A stretch of DNA of 64,000 nt from Bacteroides sp. (lineage in GTDB: Bacteria > Bacteroidota > Bacteroidia > Bacteroidales > Bacteroidaceae): positions 102,985-166,984 of the forward strand of contig JAMPDJ010000003.1 in assembly GCA_023665805.1 (NCBI GenBank), read 5' to 3'. Below the pieces are notes generated by a model that saw only the letters and a list, made by a program, of their open reading frames with translations, had not been told where the DNA came from and did no database searches. The first letter of the stretch is position 1, and every line of letters begins with the position of its first letter. Shown one piece after another: positions 17,293 to 25,149 of this stretch. The translations under genes were made by a program, and so were the position numbers.

Positions 17293-18147
17293 TTAATCCA
17301 CTATTTCATCCTTGGGTGCGAACTTGTCCACGAAGTTCTGGCTTTTGTCAAAGATCCGCTCCGCTTCCTTTATATATTTGCTTTCAGGAAAATCATTGGT
17401 GAACGCATAATATTCATCTATACAGTCACGGTAACGGGAAATACGTTTGAAGTCCACACTTTCCTCTGCCAGCAAAAACTTTGAACGCAATATCATGATA
17501 GAAAGTTCTTCGCGTCGCTCCGGATTAGCATATGGAAAATCGTTCAATGCATTCCGCGCAGTCACAACGCAAGCCTCGTAATTGCTACCACCATACATAC
17601 AGTTCATCGTATACGAGCCAAGGTCAAAATACAATTTGGCACTGAGATACTCCTTCTCCACAAGTTTGTCCTGAAGAGCATATATCATTTCCTGGGTACT
17701 GGCCTTGATAGAGGTATATGGATAAAAGTCGAGAAATTCCTGAAACTCCTTGATGGCCTCATATGTGCTCTGCTGGTCCAAACGCGGATCCGGTGTCATT
17801 TTATATAAAGACAAACCGCAGTAATAACGTGCATACTCTACGTACTGACCCTTGGGATACACCTGATAATACTTACGAAAATAAAGAGAGGCAGCATCAT
17901 AGTCCTTGTTGTGGAAATTGCTCATCGCAGCCAGATATAGGCTTTCTTCGGCATATGCAGTACCTTTCAGCACAGCAAGAACCTCGGCAAACAGCATGCT
18001 GGCCTGTCCGTATTTCCCCTCCATCAAATAAGACTTGGCCACCTCGTACTTATATTCATAGTCACGGCTGTTCTGCAATGCTGCCAATCGGGTACAAGAA
18101 CCAAGTACGACAACAAGCAGGGAGAACAGCAAATAATACTTCTTCAT
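17293..18147 (-). CDS. bamD: Outer-membrane assembly lipoprotein BamD
   Basis: BamD is the TPR lipoprotein of the BAM complex that inserts beta-barrels into the outer membrane. The 284-residue protein starts at the ATG at 18147 with a lipoprotein signal (LVVVLGSC, cysteine near residue 18), followed by tandem TPRs typified by KSYLMEGKYGQASMLFAEVL and the FRKYYQVYPKGQYVEYARYYCG repeat. The frame is open to 18252, but the -7 box at 18196-18203 lies inside that extension, so the longer form is rejected. Confidence 0.9.
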   Translation of the reverse strand: MKKYYLLFSLLVVVLGSCTRLAALQNSRDYEYKYEVAKSYLMEGKYGQASMLFAEVLAVLKGTAYAEESLYLAAMSNFHNKDYDAASLYFRKYYQVYPKGQYVEYARYYCGLSLYKMTPDPRLDQQSTYEAIKEFQEFLDFYPYTSIKASTQEMIYALQDKLVEKEYLSAKLYFDLGSYTMNCMYGGSNYEACVVTARNALNDFPYANPERREELSIMILRSKFLLAEESVDFKRISRYRDCIDEYYAFTNDFPESKYIKEAERIFDKSQNFVDKFAPKDEIVD

Positions 18148-18195
18148 ACTTCTTAGGATACCAAAGCCGCATATAGCAATGCGATTTTCAGAGTG

Positions 18196-18203
18196 CAAAG
18201 GTA
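18196..18203 (-). promoter_or_regulatory. -7 box for the bamD-rpoZ-DUF4293 operon
   Basis: TACCTTTG on the minus strand, 48 bp before the chosen bamD ATG. Confidence 0.55.
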
Positions 18204-18296
18204 ATAAAAATAATAGACAAACGAGCACGGCTGGATATTTATTTTGAAGCAAACGATGTGTTTTCCTTTATCTTACACAGCTATTTCAGTTTTTTC

Positions 18297-18328
18297 TTTG
18301 GCAGGGACATGGCTAATGCGTAACTTTG
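18297..18328 (+). promoter_or_regulatory. uvrB promoter (strong match, predicts leaderless mRNA)
   Basis: TTTG at 18297-18300, 20 bp, then TAACTTTG at 18321-18328 is a near-consensus Bacteroidota promoter. Only 4 nt separate the box from the uvrB ATG at 18333, so transcription should start at or next to the start codon. Confidence 0.8.
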
Positions 18329-18332
18329 CACT

Positions 18333-20360
18333 ATGAATTTCAAACTGACTTCAAAATTTCATCCCACCGGTGACCAACCCGAGGCAATACGCCAACTGAC
18401 CGAAGGGGTGCTGTCCGGAATACCGGCACAAGTACTGCTTGGCGTAACGGGAAGCGGAAAAACATTTACCATCGCCAACGTCATTGCCAACGTGGGCAAG
18501 CCGACGCTTATTCTGTCTCACAACAAGACATTGGCGGCACAACTTTATGGGGAAATGAAGCAGTTCTTTCCTGAAAATGCGGTGGAATACTACGTTTCAT
18601 ACTACGACTACTATCAGCCTGAAGCCTACATCCCCAGTACTGACACATACATTGAAAAAGACCTTGCCATCAACGAGGAGATAGACAAACTACGGTTGGC
18701 TGCCACATCGGCCCTGCTATCCGGCAGGAAGGACGTGATAGTCGTAGGGTCTGTTTCCTGCATATACGGTATGGGCAACCCTCTGACACTTAGCGAGAAC
18801 AGCATAGATATCAAGGTAGGACAACATTTGGATCGCAACAACCTCTTGCGCAAACTTATTGCTGCCTTATACGTGCGCAACGATGTGTCACCAAACCGTG
18901 GAGAAGTACGTGCCATAGGTGACACCGTAGACATATGGCTGGCGTATGCCGACACGGTGCTGAGGGTGACATACTGGGATGACGAAATAGAATCCATACA
19001 GGAACTTGAACCACAGCGCATGCAGCCTGTAACCTCGCTGACGGAGTACCGCATCTACCCGGCCAATCTCTTCATGACCAGCAAGGACACGCAAGAAGCC
19101 GCCATACGTCAAATCGAGATCGATCTGGAGATTCAAACCAAGTATTTTGCCGAGATAGGCAAGATATTCGAGGCCAAACGTTTGGAGGAACGTGTACGTT
19201 ACGACATTGAAATGATAAGAGAGCTCGGCCACTGTTCCGGCATAGAAAACTATTCCCGGTATTTCGATGGCCGCGAGCCAGGGCAACGCCCCTATTGTCT
19301 TTTGGATTTCTTCCCGGATGATTTCCTTCTTGTCGTGGACGAAAGTCATGAGTCCATCCCTCAGATAGGTGCCATGTATGGAGGTGACCAGGCAAGAAAG
19401 AAAAACCTGGTGGAATATGGTTTCCGTCTGCCAGCTGCCAAAGACAACAGGCCGCTGACGTTCGAAGAGTTCGAAGAAATGGTTCCTCAGACGATATACG
19501 TGTCAGCCACCCCCGCCGACTACGAACTGGCGAAAAGCGAAGGTATAGTAGTGGAGCAATTGATACGTCCCACAGGATTGCTCGACCCCAAGATTGAAGT
19601 ACGCCCGTCCCGTAACCAGATAGACGATCTGATGGAGGAAATACAGCTGCGAGTAGAAAGACAGGAACGTGTCCTTGTCACCACCATATCCAAACGCATG
19701 GCTGAAGAATTGTCGGAATACTTGCTCAAGCACGACATCCGCACTACATACATCCACTCGGACGTGGACACATTAGAGCGCATCCGCATAATGGATGACC
19801 TGCGTAGCGGTATATACGATGTACTCGTAGGTGTCAACCTACTGCGCGAAGGCCTTGATTTACCAGAAGTCTCCCTCGTGGCCATTCTGGATGCCGACAA
19901 GGAAGGCTTCTTGCGTAGCCACAGGAGTCTGACACAGACCATAGGCCGCGCCGCCCGCAACGTCAACGGCCTGGCCATCCTCTATGCCGATACCATCACA
20001 GGCTCCATGCAGAAGACTATAGATGAAACAGAACGCAGACGAGAAAAGCAAATACGCTACAACACGGAGCACGGCATCATCCCAACACAGATAAAAAAGG
20101 CCCGAACTATGACAGACCTTTTGGAACTACAAAAAGAAAACGGAGACAAGCGTGCATACGTGGAGATGGACACACCTGTACAGAAAGTGGCAGACCCGAT
20201 TGTGGAATCCATGTCTCCTAAGCAATTGAAGAAAGCTATCGAAAACACACGCCAACGCATGCAAGATGCCGCCCGCAAATTAGATTTCACATTGGCAGCC
20301 CAATTGCGCGACGAGATGTTACACATGATGTCCCTATTGGACCAAGAAGAAAAAGACTGA
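18333..20360 (+). CDS. uvrB: Excinuclease ABC subunit B
   Basis: UvrB is the helicase-like core of nucleotide excision repair: it receives damage from UvrA and recruits UvrC. The 675-residue protein shows Walker A GVTGSGKTF near residue 39, the beta-hairpin segment YYDYYQPEAYIP near 93-104, Walker B VVDESH near 336, helicase motifs VGVNLLREGLD and QTIGRAARN, and a C-terminal UVR domain (LKKAIENTRQRMQDAARKL). The start MNFKLTSKFHPTGDQPEAI is standard for the family, although the promoter leaves almost no leader. Confidence 0.98.
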   Translation: MNFKLTSKFHPTGDQPEAIRQLTEGVLSGIPAQVLLGVTGSGKTFTIANVIANVGKPTLILSHNKTLAAQLYGEMKQFFPENAVEYYVSYYDYYQPEAYIPSTDTYIEKDLAINEEIDKLRLAATSALLSGRKDVIVVGSVSCIYGMGNPLTLSENSIDIKVGQHLDRNNLLRKLIAALYVRNDVSPNRGEVRAIGDTVDIWLAYADTVLRVTYWDDEIESIQELEPQRMQPVTSLTEYRIYPANLFMTSKDTQEAAIRQIEIDLEIQTKYFAEIGKIFEAKRLEERVRYDIEMIRELGHCSGIENYSRYFDGREPGQRPYCLLDFFPDDFLLVVDESHESIPQIGAMYGGDQARKKNLVEYGFRLPAAKDNRPLTFEEFEEMVPQTIYVSATPADYELAKSEGIVVEQLIRPTGLLDPKIEVRPSRNQIDDLMEEIQLRVERQERVLVTTISKRMAEELSEYLLKHDIRTTYIHSDVDTLERIRIMDDLRSGIYDVLVGVNLLREGLDLPEVSLVAILDADKEGFLRSHRSLTQTIGRAARNVNGLAILYADTITGSMQKTIDETERRREKQIRYNTEHGIIPTQIKKARTMTDLLELQKENGDKRAYVEMDTPVQKVADPIVESMSPKQLKKAIENTRQRMQDAARKLDFTLAAQLRDEMLHMMSLLDQEEKD

Positions 20361-20418
20361 CCAATAAGCGCAAGTCTATCAAATACTATCCTGACACCAT
20401 AACGACACTGATATATTT

Positions 20419-20606
20419 AACCCAAATCGGTCATTAGATTTCCAATCCGTTTTGTCTTTATATTCGTTCGTATTGCAACCGTTTTGTCGAAGGCATAGTG
20501 AGACGAAACGGGACGCAATACGGCGAAGAGAATGTCAAAATGGAGGAAAAGGCAATACAAATCAGCTGATTTGTACAAATGGACGTTCTAATGACCGATT
20601 TGGGTT
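20419..20606. repeat. Hairpin (MITE-like) repeat, copy 2
   Basis: Perfect 20-bp terminal inverted repeats at 20419-20438 and 20587-20606. Compared with copy 1, one base differs in the left arm and the complementary base differs in the right arm, keeping perfect pairing. A 10-bp segment at the centre of copy 1 is missing here. Confidence 0.8.
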
Positions 20607-20616
20607 TAAGGACAAG

Positions 20617-20678
20617 CAAGCACCGCAATAGATGGAAGAAAACATGTTATTGCATCTCCACCTATGTTGCGGTGCTTG
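20617..20678. terminator. Stem-loop between uvrB and purA
   Basis: CAAGCACCGCAA pairs exactly with TTGCGGTGCTTG, with further partial pairing inside a 38-nt loop. Probable bidirectional terminator. Confidence 0.5.
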
Positions 20679-20711
20679 TATACATACCCTCGGAAAGGAA
20701 ACTAAAATCAC

Positions 20712-21980
20712 TTAACGCACTATGGTCTGGGCACGATCAGGTCCTACGCTCACAATGCTAATGGGACGCTCCAATGCCTTTTCCAAATAATCCACATAGT
20801 CTTGGAAAGCCTTGGGGAACTGAGTGGCTGAGGTCATGCCAGTGAGATCCGTCTTCCAGCCAGGAATCTCCTCGTACACAGCCGTCCATCCCTCGGTATC
20901 ATAGGGCATCTGTGTCGTGCTGACACCATCCTTTTCATAGGCAACGCAAACCTTGATGGTGTCAAATGTGTCCAGCACGTCACTCTTCATCATGATAAGC
21001 TGCGTAACACCGTTCACCATGATTGCGTACTTGAGCGCAACAATGTCTACCCATCCGCAACGGCGGTTACGACCAGTGACAGCACCATACTCATGTCCTA
21101 TCTCGCGAATCTTGTCACCTGTCTCGTCAAACAACTCCACAGGAAAAGGGCCTGAGCCAACACGGGTACTGTAAGCCTTGAAGATACCGAATATCTCGCC
21201 TATACTGTTGGGAGCCACGCCAAGCCCCGTGCAGACACCGCCAATACAGGTACTGGATGAACTAACGAAAGGATAAGTACCATGGTCTATGTCCAGCATA
21301 GTACCCTGGGCACCCTCGGCCAGGACGTTCTTACCTTCGGCCAACGCCTGATTTATTTCGGCCTCGGTGTCGCAAAGCGAGAATTGCTTCATGTATTCGA
21401 TGCCAGCCATCCACTTGCTCTCCTCCTCCGTGAGATCGTAATCAGTGTAGTGCAGGTCACTCAGTATTTGCTCGTGTCGAGACTTCAAAGCCAGATACTT
21501 CTGCTCAAAATTATTTTCGATATCGCCTACACGAAGGCCTATACGACTGGCTTTGTCGCTATATGTAGGGCCTATGCCCTTGCCTGTGGTACCAACCTTG
21601 TCCTTTCCCTTGGCAGCCTCATAGGCACGGTCCAGCACCCGGTGGGTAGGCAATATCAGATGAGCACGGCGGCTGATGTGCAGACGAGTCTTCAAGTCAT
21701 AGCCAGCATCCTCCAACTCCATTGCCTCCGCCATGAAGAGATCCGGAGCTATGACACAACCATTGCCTATGATGTTAATCTTTCTCTCATCGAAAATACC
21801 GGAAGGAATGCTGCGCAGCACAAACTTCTTGCCCTCAAAGATGATGGTATGCCCGGCATTGGGACCACCAGCAAAGCGCGCCACCACATCGTAGCGCGGG
21901 GTGAACACATCCACGACCTTTCCCTTTCCTTCATCACCGAATACAATGCCCAAAAGGGCATCAACTTTACCTTTTGCCAT
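20712..21980 (-). CDS. purA: Adenylosuccinate synthetase
   Basis: PurA makes adenylosuccinate from IMP, aspartate and GTP, the first step from IMP to AMP. The 422-residue protein shows the phosphate loop GDEGKGK (residues 15-21), GGPNAGHT, and the C-terminal GTP-binding region. The family usually reads QWGDEGKGK; here it reads VFGDEGKGK, so two residues preceding the active-site Asp differ. An upstream GTG at 22004 is possible, but the ATG at 21980 gives the expected length. It converges with uvrB. Confidence 0.96.
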   Translation of the reverse strand: MAKGKVDALLGIVFGDEGKGKVVDVFTPRYDVVARFAGGPNAGHTIIFEGKKFVLRSIPSGIFDERKINIIGNGCVIAPDLFMAEAMELEDAGYDLKTRLHISRRAHLILPTHRVLDRAYEAAKGKDKVGTTGKGIGPTYSDKASRIGLRVGDIENNFEQKYLALKSRHEQILSDLHYTDYDLTEEESKWMAGIEYMKQFSLCDTEAEINQALAEGKNVLAEGAQGTMLDIDHGTYPFVSSSSTCIGGVCTGLGVAPNSIGEIFGIFKAYSTRVGSGPFPVELFDETGDKIREIGHEYGAVTGRNRRCGWVDIVALKYAIMVNGVTQLIMMKSDVLDTFDTIKVCVAYEKDGVSTTQMPYDTEGWTAVYEEIPGWKTDLTGMTSATQFPKAFQDYVDYLEKALERPISIVSVGPDRAQTIVR

Positions 21981-22132
21981 ATTGTTATATTGGTTTGTAG
22001 CCACGTCATATCAGTCCATCCTTATGCCATTCCACACAGAGTGGTGATGATGACGAGGCATGAGTTTATATTGTTCTTGATTGTATTATCTTTTAGCTTA
22101 TCATGCACTCATGAAACAAGATGCCAGACGCA

Positions 22133-22696
22133 TTATATGGTTACCGATGTTCTTTCCCCCAAGGCTTCCATAGTCTGCATCACGGCCTTTCGCAAATATA
22201 GCGGCGCGTTTGCTCCAACAGCCATGGCATGATCACGAAGTTCTGCCTCGGAACGTGGCATGAGCGTACCTCCTTGCCGCAACAGCCGACACACGGTCAA
22301 CCAGCCGCACAAGGCAGGCAACGCGGATGTCCCGGCAATCCACCGAAAGGCAATGTCCGTTGCCCACGGTTGTGGCAGAACCAATTCCATAGCCAACAAC
22401 GATACAGTCTCCGGCGTGCTGGCTTCATGTACCCATATATCAGCAACCTCGGGCAGAAACTCAGACGGAGGTGTCAGCAGTATTCCCAAAAGCTGGCTCT
22501 CCCTGACATTCTCGCTCCATAACCGTTGCCCCAACTGCCTGTCATGCGGAAACTCCGCTGCAATGTTTCTCAGACGAGGCAACTCTATTCCCCACACCAC
22601 ATGATGCGGCATCCCGCCTCCACGCATTTGCGCAGAAGCAATACCATTCATGTTGGCACGCAGCTCCTTTTTTATATTACGAATAGTCTCTTCCAT
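22133..22696 (-). CDS. DNA alkylation repair (AlkD-like HEAT) protein
   Basis: A 187-residue, helix-rich protein with short repeats such as WSENVRESQLLGILL and WATDIAFRWIAG, which fit the HEAT-like alkylation repair family (AlkC/AlkD) that excises N3- and N7-alkylpurines. It is shorter than AlkD (about 230 residues), and no catalytic Asp/Trp set could be assigned with certainty, so specificity is open. Its ATG lies inside the last codons of the DPP III gene (20-bp overlap), implying translational coupling and operon membership. Confidence 0.65.
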   Translation of the reverse strand: MEETIRNIKKELRANMNGIASAQMRGGGMPHHVVWGIELPRLRNIAAEFPHDRQLGQRLWSENVRESQLLGILLTPPSEFLPEVADIWVHEASTPETVSLLAMELVLPQPWATDIAFRWIAGTSALPALCGWLTVCRLLRQGGTLMPRSEAELRDHAMAVGANAPLYLRKAVMQTMEALGERTSVTI

Positions 22697-24638
22697 ATCT
22701 CAGCATCTGCTCGTCATAGGTCTCGTCATAAGCAATGGAAACATCCACCACGTTACCGTCAGCATCCTTGACGGCAGTATAACGTGGATTGATAAATCCC
22801 TTGTATGGTGCCAAATCCAAAGCCTTGTATCGTGTCAGAACTTCCCTGTGCAAGGTTTCGTCCACATCCACACCGTATTTCTCCACCATTGCAGCAGCGG
22901 CAGCAGTGTCACCTTCGCTCTTTATCCGCTGTATCTCTGACAGTAACTGTCCGATGTATTGCCGCAGGGTTGCATAGTCATGTACGATAAGCCGAGTCTT
23001 GCCTTTCAAGCGAGTCAGTTCCATAGCAGGCTTTGCGCCAAAAATCTTGGCCCAATAGGCAGACTGTTCCAAACACCATCGCGCAATGATGGCACGGTTA
23101 CGCATGTGGGCCTCCTCTATCCGACATCCTAGCTGTATGCGCACCAGTTGCGTCAAGAGTCCATTGAGCATGTATGTGTAATAATTGCTATGCCATGCAT
23201 CGGCCGCAGGCGTGAGTCCCAATTCGTACATCTTGGCATCCGCTATATAGTAAAGCGCAAACAGGTCGGCCCTTGCCTCCTCTATGGTACTGCCATGCAC
23301 ACCCAAGGCATCGGCATCCACCCCAGGAAGCAATTGCCCGGAACCGTGCCCAAGGCACTCGTGCAAATCGGTATGCAAATCGTCCAGCTGATGGCCATAA
23401 CGATTAACCATCTCCCGTGTAACCTCATCGGGAATGAACTCCTCACGAAAACCATTCCCCTTGGCCGCCTGTTCATAGGCCTCGGTTAGATTGCCTATGG
23501 TCACGCTCTTGCTACCATATACGGAGCGTATCCAGTTGCTATTAGGCAAATTTATGCCTATGGCTGAAGACGGATACAGATCGCCCCCAAGAATAGCCGC
23601 CTGCACTACACGAGCAGTGACTCCCTTACATTCCTTCTTCTTGAACCGCTCATCCACGGGGCTATGGTCTTCAAACCACTGTGCATTATCGCTCAGTACT
23701 TCTGTACGATGCGTGGCCTCTCTGTCCAGAATGTTCACATAGCCCTCCCATGAAGCCTTCAGTCCAAGAGGATCGCCATAAACCTCGGTAAAGCCGTTTA
23801 CAAAGTCCACTTCACCATCAGTTTCCCCTATCCACTCTATGGTATACTTGTCAAAAATGTCCAGAGACCCTGTGCGGTAGAAGTCCATCAGCAAGCGTAT
23901 TACGTCCCCCTGCATGGCATTCTCGGCATACTCACGTGCCTTGTCCAAGTGCATGCATATACGCCGTAGACTACAGCCATAGAGGCCTTCCGTGCCATAA
24001 GTATTCTCTTTCAGAGTACCTTCTTCAGTTCGTTCCAAACGACTGTTCATGCCATACATCACAGGTCTGTCTGCATCAGGGGCAGCGGCTTTCAGATTGC
24101 GATAAAACTGTTCAGCCTCAGTTTGTGTGATTCCATCATCATAATAATTGCATGCCGAAGCCAAAAGCAAATCCCCGGCATCCTGACATACCCGTTTGGG
24201 CATGACGGCAGGATCCGTGATAATAGGAATCAGGGCATTGAACTCGTCAGTTCCGGTAACCGGAGACGGAATACTAGAATATGCTTTCCTAAGCCACTCT
24301 GCGGAAAAACCAGGTATGAACTTGTCCGTACTGTAATGATGGTGAATACCATTGGCAAACCAGACCTGACGCAGATACGTCATGAATGCAGTCCAGTCAT
24401 CACCTTCGTGCGCAATGGACGAATGCAGCATGATGTCTTCCAGCAAACGGCGTATCGCAAGGTTGTATCTACAATTTTGGTCCCACAGGATGTCTCGTCC
24501 CCACAAAGCGGCCTCTGCAAGGTGATAAATATACAGTTTCTGCTTCAACGACAACGAGTCAAAAGCAGGAACCCTGTACCTTAGCAACTGTATGTCTGCA
24601 AAACGCATGTTTTCGTATTCAAAAGTCTCCATCGTCAT
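22677..24638 (-). CDS. Dipeptidyl-peptidase III-like zinc peptidase (M49)
   Basis: DPP III enzymes remove N-terminal dipeptides from short peptides. The 653-residue protein has the M49 zinc motif HECLGH (His426, Glu427, His431) and the downstream EEARAD with ligand Glu near residue 453. It also has the family's central YGSKSVTIGNL stretch. No signal peptide or lipobox is visible, so it is likely cytoplasmic, unlike some Bacteroidetes homologues. Start and upstream stop share ATGA at 24635-24638, so translation is coupled to the AraC-type gene. Confidence 0.88.
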   Translation of the reverse strand: MTMETFEYENMRFADIQLLRYRVPAFDSLSLKQKLYIYHLAEAALWGRDILWDQNCRYNLAIRRLLEDIMLHSSIAHEGDDWTAFMTYLRQVWFANGIHHHYSTDKFIPGFSAEWLRKAYSSIPSPVTGTDEFNALIPIITDPAVMPKRVCQDAGDLLLASACNYYDDGITQTEAEQFYRNLKAAAPDADRPVMYGMNSRLERTEEGTLKENTYGTEGLYGCSLRRICMHLDKAREYAENAMQGDVIRLLMDFYRTGSLDIFDKYTIEWIGETDGEVDFVNGFTEVYGDPLGLKASWEGYVNILDREATHRTEVLSDNAQWFEDHSPVDERFKKKECKGVTARVVQAAILGGDLYPSSAIGINLPNSNWIRSVYGSKSVTIGNLTEAYEQAAKGNGFREEFIPDEVTREMVNRYGHQLDDLHTDLHECLGHGSGQLLPGVDADALGVHGSTIEEARADLFALYYIADAKMYELGLTPAADAWHSNYYTYMLNGLLTQLVRIQLGCRIEEAHMRNRAIIARWCLEQSAYWAKIFGAKPAMELTRLKGKTRLIVHDYATLRQYIGQLLSEIQRIKSEGDTAAAAAMVEKYGVDVDETLHREVLTRYKALDLAPYKGFINPRYTAVKDADGNVVDVSIAYDETYDEQMLRYGRDYS

Positions 24639-25069
24639 TTCATAATGTCTATTATATCAGCCCTACCATCTTGCATAGAGAACCTCTGCCTATAGTCCGT
24701 AGGAGTCATGCCGCACTTACGTGAGAACACCGTATAGAATCCCTGACGGTTGGAAAAGCCTGTGGCCGTGGCAATGTCCTCCATCTTCATGCTGGCAAAG
24801 TGCTTGTCTGTAATCATATACATGGCCTCCCTGATGCGGAAGTCATTGATAAGCTGCGAGAAGTTACCTCTATATCTCAGACGCACCACAGCACTGATAT
24901 AGCGCACGTTATAACCAATCTCGTCTGCCATCATCTGTGCCGTATAGGCAGGTTCACGGTATTTCTTCTCCACGATGAACTTCAACATTATCTTCTCGTA
25001 GATAGTTTCAACAAGAGGAGTGCTCAGTGACGTCGTGTAAGTTGTGCCCTTTGCTTTCTTGCCTTCCAT
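24635..25069 (-). CDS. Short AraC-type transcriptional regulator
   Basis: A 144-residue protein made almost only of an AraC/XylS DNA-binding domain: two helix-turn-helix units, the second with MKMEDIATATGFSNRQGFYTVFSRKCGMTP near residues 90-120. There is no obvious ligand-binding domain; the N-terminal 30 residues are low in features. It is the first gene of an overlapping operon with the M49 peptidase and the AlkD-like gene, which it may control. The combination of AraC-type control and alkylation repair recalls the Ada response in theme, but no Ada cysteine domain is present. Confidence 0.85.
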   Translation of the reverse strand: MEGKKAKGTTYTTSLSTPLVETIYEKIMLKFIVEKKYREPAYTAQMMADEIGYNVRYISAVVRLRYRGNFSQLINDFRIREAMYMITDKHFASMKMEDIATATGFSNRQGFYTVFSRKCGMTPTDYRQRFSMQDGRADIIDIMK

Positions 25070-25149
25070 GTCATTCCATTTTGTAATAGTACAATGGTGT
25101 TCATAAGCGTCAGCAGAATGATTGGTCCATTGTCATGAAGAGCAGTTTG

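Larger units (their letters stand above)
20361..20711. other. 351-bp gap between convergent uvrB and purA
   Basis: Holds hairpin repeat copy 2 (20419-20606) and a 12-bp stem (20617-20628 with 20667-20678) that is the likely terminator for one or both genes. No gene is seen. Confidence 0.7.
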
